Shown in pieces: positions 1-6,913 of a stretch of DNA of 11,917 nt. The stretch is from an uncultured Collinsella sp. Lineage in GTDB: Bacteria > Actinomycetota > Coriobacteriia > Coriobacteriales > Coriobacteriaceae. The DNA is taken from the NCBI GenBank assembly GCA_900549085.1, contig URMO01000069.1, forward strand, positions 1 through 11,917, given 5' to 3'. Every line of letters starts with the position of its first letter. The stretch's first letter is position 1. The position numbers and the translations under genes were made by a program. The notes beneath the pieces were generated by a model. That model had not been told where the DNA came from. It searched no databases and was given only the letters and a program-made list of their open reading frames with translations.

Positions 1-1959
1 GGCGCCGATGGTGGAGTCGAAGCGCTCGGAAAGGCCCTTGTTGGAAGCGACGTTGAGGTCGGTGACAAGCGAGGTCATGCGCTCGGCAAGCGTGGTGCCG
101 GCCCAGCTGGGCTGCCACACGCTGCGGGCGCACACGTGGGCGACCTGGTGCTTGGGCGCGCCGTTGGAGTTGAGGAACTCGCGGGATAGGTCGACGATGG
201 CGACACCGTTCCAGGCCATGCGCATGCGCGGCTCGGCGGTAACCTCGGCGATAACGGTCGCCTCCAGGTTCTCCTCGGCGGCGTAGCCCATGAACTCCTC
301 GACGTCACCGTCGGCGACGGCGCAGGCCATGCGCTCCTGGGACTCGGAAATGGCGAGCTCGGTGCCGTCCAGGCCGTCGTACTTCTTGGTTACGGTATCA
401 AGGTCGACATACAGGCCGTCGGCAAGCTCGCCCACGGCGACCGAGACGCCGCCGGCGCCAAAGTCGTTGCAGCGCTTGATCAGACGGCAGGCATCGCCGC
501 GGCGGAACAGACGCTGCAGCTTGCGCTCGACCGGGGCGTTGCCCTTCTGGACCTCGGCACCCGAGGTCTCGATGGACTCGGTGTTCTGGGTCTTGGAGGA
601 GCCGGTGGCGCCGCCGATGCCGTCACGGCCGGTGCGGCCACCCAGCAGGATGATCTTGTCGGTGGGGGCGGGGCACTCGCGACGAACGTGGTTTGCCGGG
701 GTGGCGCCCACGACGGCGCCGACCTCCATGCGCTTGGCCACGTAACCGGGGTGATAGAGCTCGTTGACCTGGCCGGTGGCAAGGCCGATCTGGTTGCCGT
801 AGCTGGAGTAGCCGGCGGCAGCAGTGGTCACGAGTTTGCGCTGCGGCAGCTTGCCCTCGAGCGTCTCGGAAACCGGGACGGTGGGGTCGCCGGCGCCGGT
901 GACGCGCATGGCCTGGTACACATAGCTGCGGCCCGAGAGCGGGTCGCGGATGGCGCCGCCCACGCAGGTGGCGGCACCGCCGAAGGGCTCGATTTCGGTC
1001 GGGTGGTTATGGGTCTCGTTCTTAAAGAGGAACAGCCAGTCCTGGTCCTCGCCGTCGACATCGACCTTTACCTTGACGGTGCAGGCGTTGATCTCCTCGG
1101 ACTCATCGACATCGGTCATGACGCCGGTCTTCTTGAGGTGCTTGGCGCCGATGGTGCCCATGTCCATGAGGCAGACGGGCTTGGCGTCGCGGCCGAGTTC
1201 GTGGCGCATCTCCATGTAGCGGTCGAAGGCCTGCTGCACCACGGCGTCGTCGATCGTCACGTCATCCAGGACGGTGCCGAAGGTGGTGTGGCGGCAGTGG
1301 TCGGACCAATAGGTGTCGATCACGCGGATCTCGGTGATGGTGGGGTCGCGGTCCTCATCGCGGAAGTACTGCTGACAGAAGGCAATGTCCGCCTCGTCCA
1401 TGGCAAGGCCGCGATCGGCGATAAAGGCGGCAAGGCCGGCCTCGTCGAGCTCGCGGAAGCCATCGAGCACCTCGACGGGTTGGGGCTCGGGCGTCTCCAT
1501 GTACAGCGTCTCGGGCAGGTCGAGCGAGGCGATGCGGGCCTCGACGGGGTTCACCACGTAGTGCTTGATGGACTCGAGGGCGGCTTCGTCCAGAGCGCCC
1601 GAGATCATATAGACCTTGGCGGAGCGCACGGCGGGGCGCTCGCCCTGGCTGATGAGCTGCACGCACTCGCTGGCGGAGTCGGCGCGCTGGTCAAACTGGC
1701 CAGGCAGGAATTCGACGGCAAAGACGGCGCCATCGCTTGCGGGGAGCTCGTCGTAGGTCACATCGACCTGGGGCTCGCTAAAGACGGTCGGCACGCAGGA
1801 GCGGAAAAGCTCCTCGTCGATGCCCTCGACGTCGTAGCGGTTGATGATCCTCAGGGCCTCGATGCCCTTGATGCCGAGAATCTCGGTCAGCTCGCTCTTG
1901 AGCTGCTGAGCCTCGACGTCGAACCCGGGTTTCTTCTCCACGTAGATACGAGAGACCAT
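1..1959 (-). CDS. purL: Phosphoribosylformylglycinamidine synthase (FGAM synthase), N-terminal part, cut by window edge
   Basis: This enzyme converts formylglycinamide ribonucleotide, ATP and glutamine to FGAM, the fourth step of purine synthesis, in the cytosol. The window holds 653 codons; the frame is open to base 1, so the C-terminal half, including the expected glutamine amidotransferase domain, lies outside. Seen motifs: DTYWSDHCRHTTF (about residues 215-227), a NETHNHPTEIEPFGG block (about 314-328) and the glycine-rich nucleotide-binding GGRTGRDGIGGATGSS block (about 440-455). The N-terminus (MVSRIYVEKKPGFDVEAQ) is typical of the long single-chain clade II PurL (about 1,240 residues) found in Clostridia and Coriobacteriia, rather than the E. 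coli form; that assignment is from family knowledge. The ATG at 1957-1959 is preceded by an AGGAA ribosome site. The gene is divergent from the antiporter. No defect is visible. Confidence 0.95.
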   Translation of the reverse strand, partial: MVSRIYVEKKPGFDVEAQQLKSELTEILGIKGIEALRIINRYDVEGIDEELFRSCVPTVFSEPQVDVTYDELPASDGAVFAVEFLPGQFDQRADSASECVQLISQGERPAVRSAKVYMISGALDEAALESIKHYVVNPVEARIASLDLPETLYMETPEPQPVEVLDGFRELDEAGLAAFIADRGLAMDEADIAFCQQYFRDEDRDPTITEIRVIDTYWSDHCRHTTFGTVLDDVTIDDAVVQQAFDRYMEMRHELGRDAKPVCLMDMGTIGAKHLKKTGVMTDVDESEEINACTVKVKVDVDGEDQDWLFLFKNETHNHPTEIEPFGGAATCVGGAIRDPLSGRSYVYQAMRVTGAGDPTVPVSETLEGKLPQRKLVTTAAAGYSSYGNQIGLATGQVNELYHPGYVAKRMEVGAVVGATPANHVRRECPAPTDKIILLGGRTGRDGIGGATGSSKTQNTESIETSGAEVQKGNAPVERKLQRLFRRGDACRLIKRCNDFGAGGVSVAVGELADGLYVDLDTVTKKYDGLDGTELAISESQERMACAVADGDVEEFMGYAAEENLEATVIAEVTAEPRMRMAWNGVAIVDLSREFLNSNGAPKHQVAHVCARSVWQPSWAGTTLAERMTSLVTDLNVASNKGLSERFDSTIGA

Positions 1960-2143
1960 TGGTTCCTGCCTTCCTGATCGGTTGGGCGTACGGTACGGTA
2001 TGCGGCAGCGGTCGGTTTGCGGGGACTGCCCTGCGGTCGCCTTGAGCCACATGTTTGTAAACCTCACTATGATACGACAGCTCGTGGCGCGTTGAGGACG
2101 GCGAGGGTGCTACAGTGAAGCGCAAACAAGAGAAAGGCATCAC
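1960..2143. promoter_or_regulatory. Divergent purL / antiporter promoter region
   Basis: This 184-base gap lies between two divergent starts, so both promoters should be here. The best -10 matches overlap on opposite strands: TATGAT on the plus strand at 2068-2073 and TATCAT on the minus strand at 2069-2074, each matching 5 of 6 consensus bases. Neither has a convincing -35 box at normal spacing, so the assignment is tentative. If the minus-strand box is used, purL has a leader of about 100 bases containing GGCAG (2004-2008) and CTGCC (2026-2030) arms that could pair. I recognise no purine riboswitch. Confidence 0.3.
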
Positions 2144-3706
2144 ATGGCATTCGTTTCACTCGCCATCATCGCGCTCGTGGCCTTTGCAAGCCCCTTCATC
2201 GCCTCGGCGATCCCCGGAAAACCCGTTCCCGAGACGGTCTTTTTGCTCGTGTTCGGCGCGGTGCTGGGACCCCATATGCTCGGCGTCATCCATGTAGATG
2301 CCGAGGTCTCGCTTGTTTCCGAGCTCGGCCTGGCTTTTTTGTTCCTGCTCGCCGGCTTTGAGATCGACCCTAAGAACATTACGGGTGTGGAGGGGCGCTA
2401 CGGTATGGCCACGTGGGCCGTCACGTTTGGTATCGCCTGGCTTGCCGTGCGCTTTACGCCGTGGTTCTCGGTCAGCCATTTCGACGGTATTGCCGTGACG
2501 CTCGCCTTGACCTCGACGGCGCTTGGAGCGCTCATGCCCATCTTGCGCGAGCGCTCGCTCACCGGCACGCGTGTGGGCGACTCGATTCTCGCGTATGGTA
2601 CTTGGGGCGAGCTCGGTCCCGTGCTCGCCATGTCGGTGCTGCTGTCTGCCCGTACGGGCATCGAGACGCTTGTGATCCTTGGCCTGTTTGCTGTGGTCTG
2701 CGTGTTGCTGGCCGTGGTCCCCAGCCGCTCCAAACGCATCGGCAGCCGTTTTTTCGCCTTTATTCAGGAGCGCGCCGATACCACATCGCAGACGTTCGTG
2801 CGCCTGACGGTGCTTATTTTGGTCACGCTCGTGGCGTTTTCCGCCATTTTTAGCCTCGATATCGTGTTGGGCGCTTTTGCCGCCGGCTTTGTCCTGCGCT
2901 ACATCATCCCCGAGGGCAACCATACGCTCGAGACCAAGCTCGACGGCCTGGCCTACGGCTTTTTGATTCCGGTGTTCTTTACCGTATCGGGCGCGAAGAT
3001 CGATCTGACGGCCGTGGTGTCGCGCCCCGGGCTGCTCGTGGGCTTTATCGTGGCGCTGCTGATTATTCGTGCGGTGCCCATTCTTATTTCCATGAGCATT
3101 TGTTCTGCGACGCGCGATGTGTCGGCGTATGGCCGCATCACCGTGGCGCTCTACTGCACCACGGCGCTGCCGATCATCGTTGCCGTGACAAGCGTTGCCG
3201 TCAACGCGGGCGCGCTGTCGCAAGATATTGCGTCGGTCATGGTTGCCGCCGGTGCCATTACGGTGTTCTTGATGCCATTGCTCGCGCAGCTCTTCTACCG
3301 CGTGGTCGATGCCGCACCGGTCGCCGCCGTGGCAGAGGTTGCCGAGCATCCATCCGATGCGCTCGACATCCTGCGTGCCCATCACGATTTGGCGAGCCTG
3401 CTCGCACGCGAGCACGAGCTGCTGACCTCGCATGGTCACGGTCGCGTATTCGAGGGTCTGCCTACGCTCGATACGATTGCCGAGCGTCTTTCCGCCGAGG
3501 CGGCGAGCGGCCACATCGATGCCCGCATCGTGGACGCGGCGCACCTGCTTGCCGATAAGACCTATGGAGACGAGATCGACACGTCCGAGCTGACTCCGCA
3601 TGAGCGTCGCCGCCTGGAGCGCGCCAAGCTCGCCGTGCGCGAATACCGCCGCCGCATGCTGGAGCTCTATGCGCGCGATGAAGCCCAGGACGACGACGGT
3701 AAGTAG
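2144..3706 (+). CDS. CPA2-type cation:proton antiporter (Na+/H+ or K+/H+ exchanger family)
   Basis: This 520-residue membrane protein probably exchanges Na+ or K+ for H+, serving ion and pH homeostasis; which ion cannot be read from the sequence. Residues 1 to about 390 are a Na+/H+ exchanger domain made of about 11-12 hydrophobic segments. Family-like stretches are FLFLLAGFEID (about 65-75), LTSTALGALMPIL (about 122-134), SLDIVLGAFAAGFVL (about 237-251) and GFLIPVFFTVSGAKIDL (about 272-288). The acidic segment GTWGELGP (152-159) may supply an ion-binding carboxylate, which is inference. Residues 390-520 form a hydrophilic, helix-rich cytosolic tail with histidines near 402-432 and a basic, arginine-rich stretch near 488-504; it lacks the recognisable RCK/TrkA nucleotide-binding pattern of KefB/KefC. 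The ATG at 2144 follows an AAAGG ribosome site about 6 bases upstream. The gene is monocistronic and ends at the terminator that follows. Confidence 0.85.
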   Translation: MAFVSLAIIALVAFASPFIASAIPGKPVPETVFLLVFGAVLGPHMLGVIHVDAEVSLVSELGLAFLFLLAGFEIDPKNITGVEGRYGMATWAVTFGIAWLAVRFTPWFSVSHFDGIAVTLALTSTALGALMPILRERSLTGTRVGDSILAYGTWGELGPVLAMSVLLSARTGIETLVILGLFAVVCVLLAVVPSRSKRIGSRFFAFIQERADTTSQTFVRLTVLILVTLVAFSAIFSLDIVLGAFAAGFVLRYIIPEGNHTLETKLDGLAYGFLIPVFFTVSGAKIDLTAVVSRPGLLVGFIVALLIIRAVPILISMSICSATRDVSAYGRITVALYCTTALPIIVAVTSVAVNAGALSQDIASVMVAAGAITVFLMPLLAQLFYRVVDAAPVAAVAEVAEHPSDALDILRAHHDLASLLAREHELLTSHGHGRVFEGLPTLDTIAERLSAEAASGHIDARIVDAAHLLADKTYGDEIDTSELTPHERRRLERAKLAVREYRRRMLELYARDEAQDDDGK

Positions 3707-3744
3707 TAAGGAATGCCGGGATACGGGTTCCGTCCAAATAATAG

Positions 3745-3785
3745 AAGGCGCGCTGCCTGCGGTTGATGCAGGCAGCGCGCCTTTT
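3745..3785 (+). terminator. Strong intrinsic terminator, probably bidirectional, between antiporter and SDR genes
   Basis: A perfect 16-base-pair stem (arms 3745-3760 and 3768-3783, GC-rich core GGCGCGCTGCCTGC) encloses a 7-base loop, GGTTGAT, and is followed on the plus strand by a short T run. It lies 38 bases past the antiporter stop. Read on the minus strand the same stem is followed by a U-rich stretch (CUAUUAUUU), so it can also end the convergent SDR transcript, whose stop is at 3828. The bidirectional role is inference from the convergent layout. Confidence 0.9.
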
Positions 3786-3827
3786 GCGTTGGGCCTCGTT
3801 GAGGTTCGAAGTCGTGGCTTGCGACCT

Positions 3828-4577
3828 TTAGGAGCGGGCGGCTCCGTCGACGGGGAGCACGGCGCCCGTGACATAGGATGACATGTCGCTCGCTAGGAAA
3901 ACAAAGGCGTTGGCGACGTCCTCGGGCTCGCCCATGCGGCCGAGCGGAATAGTGGCGATGATGGGCTTGATGACCTCTTCGGGCAGGTTAGCGACCATGT
4001 CGGTCTTAGTCACGCCAGGGGCAACGGCGTTGACGCGGATGCCCATGGGGGCGAGCTCGCGCGAGAGCGACTGGACCATGCCGTTGACGGCAAACTTGGA
4101 CGTGGGGTAACCGACGCCGGAGGGCTGGCCGTACTTGGCGACCATCGAGCTCGTGGTAGTGATGGTGCCGCCGTGTCCGGCCTCGGTCATAATCTTGGCG
4201 GCCGCCTGGTGACCGTTAAAGACAGCGACGACGTTGAGGTCCATGACTTTGGCGAACTCCTCGGCCGTGTAGTCCAAAAGGGGCGAGCGCTGGGAGATTC
4301 CGGCATTGTTGACGACCGTGTCCAGGCCGCCCATGTCGGTTGCAGCCTGGGTAAAAGCCTCGGTCACGGCCTCGAGTGAGGTGAGGTCGCAGGAGCGGCC
4401 CCAGACCTTGGCGTCGGGATAGGCGGCCGCCAGCTTCTCAACGGCCGCGTCGGCAGTCTCCTGGCGCGAGCCAAAGACGGTGACGGCAGCGCCTTCCTCG
4501 ATAAAACGGCAGGCGATCGCATAGCCGATACCGCGCGTGCCTCCGGTGATGATTGCTTTCTTGCCCTCGAGCAACAT
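3828..4577 (-). CDS. Short-chain dehydrogenase/reductase, FabG-like (3-oxoacyl-ACP reductase family)
   Basis: This 249-residue classical SDR is a cytosolic NAD(P)(H)-dependent oxidoreductase with a Rossmann fold. Seen: the cofactor loop TGGTRGIG (11-18), NNAG (90-93), N115, the catalytic S144 with Y157 and K161 (YPTSK), PG after strand F (near 191-192), and a C-terminal VTGAVLPVDGG-like end. R15 and R38 suggest NADP(H) preference, by family knowledge. Length matches FabG (about 245-250). The ATG at 4575-4577 is chosen because GAGAGGAAG sits just upstream; the longer open frame to 4697 has no ribosome site and adds non-family sequence. The gene stands alone rather than in a fatty-acid synthesis cluster, so the true substrate may be another ketone or alcohol. 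For that reason I give no gene symbol. Confidence 0.88.
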   Translation of the reverse strand: MLLEGKKAIITGGTRGIGYAIACRFIEEGAAVTVFGSRQETADAAVEKLAAAYPDAKVWGRSCDLTSLEAVTEAFTQAATDMGGLDTVVNNAGISQRSPLLDYTAEEFAKVMDLNVVAVFNGHQAAAKIMTEAGHGGTITTTSSMVAKYGQPSGVGYPTSKFAVNGMVQSLSRELAPMGIRVNAVAPGVTKTDMVANLPEEVIKPIIATIPLGRMGEPEDVANAFVFLASDMSSYVTGAVLPVDGAARS

Positions 4578-4732
4578 GGTGCTTCCTCTCATCGCGGGCG
4601 GACATACACGGCACAGCATAGCGTCGGCAAAATACAGCTGCCGTCGCATATCGGCAAACGGTATCCACGGTTGTTGACGAACGGTCAAGTTGTTCAAACG
4701 TTAGTCGATCACTTCGTGCAAAAGATGTAACT
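4578..4732 (-). promoter_or_regulatory. Upstream region of the SDR gene
   Basis: This 155-base noncoding stretch separates the hom terminator from the SDR start, so the SDR promoter should be here on the minus strand. Candidate boxes are weak: TTGACC (4684-4689, minus strand) has only a poor -10 at 17 bases, and a TTGCCG/TATTTT pair further downstream has 17-base spacing. A 5-5-5 inverted repeat, TTGAC-gaacg-GTCAA, lies at 4674-4688 and overlaps the first candidate -35 box, as an operator might. Confidence 0.3.
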
Positions 4733-4766
4733 AAAAGGGGCTCCCATCCAATCGGACGGGAGCCCC
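4733..4766 (-). terminator. Intrinsic terminator of hom
   Basis: On the minus strand, 31 bases after the hom stop codon, the arms GGGGCTCCCGTCC and GGATGGGAGCCCC pair over 13 positions (one G-U wobble) around a 4-base GATT loop and are followed at once by TTTT (the AAAA at 4733-4736 on the plus strand). This is a textbook intrinsic terminator and separates hom from the SDR gene downstream on the same strand. Confidence 0.9.
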
Positions 4767-4797
4767 TCATGCGTTATTTGATTTGCCGAGAATCGGG

Positions 4798-6141
4798 CTA
4801 GTTGGCCATGACACCTTCGGTCCAAGCCTCGACGTCCTCGATGCGCAGGACGTTGGCGACCTCGGCCACGCAGTCGACGCTGGCAAGCTCGGCGGCGGCA
4901 GCCTGGACGTCCTTCTCGAGCGCGCGGTGCGTCAGGAAGATGACCGAGCAGGCATCGCTGACGCCCGACTTGCCGTCCTCGACCTGGTTGATGAGCGAAA
5001 TCGAGATGTTGTGCTTGGCAAAGATGTCGACCGTCTCGGACAGGGCGCCCACGCGGTCGGCGACCTTCAGGCGCACATAGTACTTGGTCTGGAGCTCGTC
5101 CATGGGCTTAAAGGCGAGGTTGTGACCATAGGGCTCAATCTCGGGCAGCGGAGCCACGCCGCGGCTGATCTGCTCGGAGAGCGACAAGATATCGCCCACG
5201 ACGGCGCTCGCGGTGGGGAAGGAGCCTGCGCCCGCGCCGTAGAACATGGTCTCGCCCACGGCGTCACCCACCACGTAGACGGCGTTCATGGCGCCGTTGA
5301 CCTTGGCGAGCATATGGTCTGCCGGGATGAGCGTGGGATGCACGCGGACGTCGACGCCGGCGTCGGTGTTGCGGGCGATGCCGAGCAGCTTAATGGTGTA
5401 GCCGAGCTCGCGAGCCTGGGCGATGTCCTCGGCGCCGATGGTACGGATACCCTGCTGGTACACATCGTCGGTGGTAACGCGGGTGCCAAAGCCGATAGAA
5501 GCGAGGATCGCCGTCTTGCTGGCGGCATCGAAGCCGTCGACGTCGGCGGACGGGTCGGCTTCGGCATAGCCCTTGGCTTGTGCATCGGCGAGCACGTCGG
5601 CGTAATCGGCGCCCTCGGCGTCCATGCGCGACAGGATGTAGTTGGTGGTGCCGTTGAGGATGCCGGCGATGGTCAGGATCTTGTTGCCCACCAGATCGTG
5701 CTCAAGTGTGCTCACGATGGGGATGCCGCCGCCGCAGCTGGCCTCGCACTTAATCTGCACGCCGCACGCGCGTGCCTTCTCGGCAAGCGTCTCGACGTGA
5801 CGGCCCAGCAGAGCCTTGTTGGCAGAGACGACGTGCTTGCCGTGCTCAAAGGCAGTGGTGAAGATCTCGGTTGCGGGATGCTCGCCGCCGATCAGCTCGA
5901 CGACGATGTCGACGGCGGGGTCGGTGACGACATCGTGCCAGTCGCTCGTAAAGGCCTCGCGCTCAATGCCTGCCGCCTCGGCCTGCTCCCAGGCAAGCGC
6001 GCAGGCGCGGGTCAGCTTAAGGTCGATGCCGTAGGCTGCCAGGTACTCATCGTGGTGGCTCTTGATCAGACGGGCCACGCCGCCGCCGACGGTTCCCAGA
6101 CCGATCAGACCGACGTTCACGGTGCGCAGGGGTTCGCTCAT
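4798..6141 (-). CDS. hom: Homoserine dehydrogenase with C-terminal ACT domain
   Basis: Hom (EC 1.1.1.3) reduces aspartate-4-semialdehyde to homoserine with NAD(P)H, committing aspartate-family carbon to threonine, methionine and isoleucine. The 447-residue protein has an N-terminal Rossmann motif GLGTVG (14-19), the SANK segment (106-109), GILNGTTNYIL (160-170) and the signature block GYAEADPSADVDGFDAASK (191-209). E194, D200, D205 and K209 have the same spacing as the catalytic and binding residues E208, D214, D219 and K223 of the yeast enzyme. Residues about 360-435 form an ACT domain (KVADRVGALSETVDIFAKHN), the usual site of feedback control by threonine. There is no fused aspartokinase. 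The ATG at 6139-6141 is preceded by GAAGGAG; eight extra upstream codons in the open frame lack a ribosome site. It ends at its own terminator, and no thrB or thrC is adjacent in the window. Confidence 0.95.
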   Translation of the reverse strand: MSEPLRTVNVGLIGLGTVGGGVARLIKSHHDEYLAAYGIDLKLTRACALAWEQAEAAGIEREAFTSDWHDVVTDPAVDIVVELIGGEHPATEIFTTAFEHGKHVVSANKALLGRHVETLAEKARACGVQIKCEASCGGGIPIVSTLEHDLVGNKILTIAGILNGTTNYILSRMDAEGADYADVLADAQAKGYAEADPSADVDGFDAASKTAILASIGFGTRVTTDDVYQQGIRTIGAEDIAQARELGYTIKLLGIARNTDAGVDVRVHPTLIPADHMLAKVNGAMNAVYVVGDAVGETMFYGAGAGSFPTASAVVGDILSLSEQISRGVAPLPEIEPYGHNLAFKPMDELQTKYYVRLKVADRVGALSETVDIFAKHNISISLINQVEDGKSGVSDACSVIFLTHRALEKDVQAAAAELASVDCVAEVANVLRIEDVEAWTEGVMAN

Positions 6142-6344
6142 AGATAGCTCCTTCGTGCATCTCATGGATGGATTAACCGCTTAAAGGTTGAGTGCATTCT
6201 AGCGTGAACCGAGGGCGCGTGCTCGCCAGGCAACAGGAGCCGCACAAAACGGCACCCCCGAAACGCTGCGGAAACATTGGAAACATGCTCGCTACAAACG
6301 GAACTCCGTAACAAACTGTCAACGTTTACACCATAAGGTTTGCC
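6142..6344. promoter_or_regulatory. hom upstream region, facing the substrate-binding-protein remnant
   Basis: This noncoding gap separates hom (minus strand) from the plus-strand remnant. A good minus-strand -10 box, TAGAAT (5 of 6), lies at 6196-6201 and would give hom a leader of about 48 bases; its -35 region is poor. A perfect TTGACA on the minus strand (revcomp of 6316-6321) has no matching -10. The octamer GGAAACAT is present twice in tandem at 6270-6277 and 6279-6286. I see no T-box or known riboswitch. Confidence 0.35.
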
Positions 6345-6644
6345 CTGTGCGACTGGGGCATGCAGGCGCTCGTCGGCCCCGTCACCACCGGTGCCGCCGT
6401 CGCCGTCTCGTGCGAGATCGCCGATGCCTTTGCCGAGCAGGCCAAGGCATCCAAGCTCGACATCGTCGATACCGTGACCTTTAAGGACGACTCCTCCACG
6501 AGCTTTATCAACCAGCCGACCAAGGCCATACGCAAGATCAAGATCGAGGGCCTGACGGGTGAGCTGACGTGGAACGACGAGGGCCAAGTCGAGAAGCCCG
6601 CTACGGCCTATGTGATTCAGGACGGCAAGTACATCGCCGCCTAA
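6345..6644 (+). pseudogene. Remnant of a branched-chain amino-acid ABC transporter substrate-binding protein with two internal deletions
   Basis: This frame encodes three collinear blocks matching the intact binding protein downstream. Bases 6345-6416 match its residues 108-131, 6417-6527 match 198-234, and 6528-6641 match 358-395 plus the stop codon. By eye about 70% of the 99 aligned residues are identical. The signal peptide and first 107 residues are missing, as are residues about 132-197 and 235-357; both internal deletions keep the frame. An ATG at 6360 could start a 94-residue peptide, but it aligns with an internal methionine (M113), has no ribosome site, and the frame closes upstream at 6309-6311. 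A protein without the N-terminal lobe and lipobox could not work as a binding protein. I infer a decayed tandem duplicate. It was not made recently from the present neighbour, because the sequences have diverged. Confidence 0.8.
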
Positions 6645-6913
6645 GTGCATATAACGAGACCGGTGAGGCCGTTTTATTCAGGGCAGGGACGCCTGTAACA
6701 GAACGGAAACATTACTTTCACACAATAAAGTGGCATTACTGCATAAACCGACAGGAATACGCAGAATTATGGATAAATGGGCAAAACAAAAGAAAAGTTG
6801 AAATAATCGCCACTTTTCTCAACTAAAGCGTCTACTATTTTGCGAACGCCGAACACGGCGAAGGATGGCCTGTCGGGTAACCGAAACCCGACGAGATTTG
6901 AGAGGAGAGCCGC
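6645..6913 (+). promoter_or_regulatory. A+T-rich promoter, possible operator and structured leader of the liv operon
   Basis: No gene is supported in these 269 bases. Bases about 6690-6840 are visibly A+T-rich against the GC-rich surroundings. An 8-base inverted repeat, AGAAAAGT at 6791-6798 and ACTTTTCT at 6812-6819, brackets a -10-like AATAAT (6802-6807, 5 of 6), and an overlapping pair AGTTGA (6796-6801) / TCAACT (6819-6824) offers an alternative pairing. Further -10-like boxes exist, for example TACTAT at 6833-6838, so the start of transcription is not fixed. Two small stems follow before the ribosome site: CGCCG/CGGCG (6847-6860) and GTCGGGT/ACCCGAC (6872-6892). No known riboswitch class is recognised. 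Confidence 0.5.

Noticed and set aside
688..1977. 429-codon open frame on the plus strand opposite purL
   Set aside because: It mirrors the conserved purL frame; its sequence is a low-complexity mix of G, D, H, V, A and L typical of the antisense of GC-rich coding DNA, with no recognisable domain.
2156..3874. 572-codon open frame on the minus strand opposite the antiporter
   Set aside because: Antisense shadow. It is rich in H, R, Q, G and D without motifs, and it would run through the strong terminator at 3745-3785.
4578..4697. N-terminal extension of the SDR protein
   Set aside because: The 40 additional codons have no ribosome site, while the ATG at 4577 has a good one and gives the normal family length.
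4783..6147. 454-codon open frame on the plus strand opposite hom
   Set aside because: Antisense shadow of a gene whose catalytic residues are all intact; no domain is visible.
6569..6826. 85-codon open frame running from the remnant into the A+T-rich region
   Set aside because: It lies out of frame with the recognisable remnant, its composition changes abruptly at the remnant's end, and it has no convincing ribosome site.
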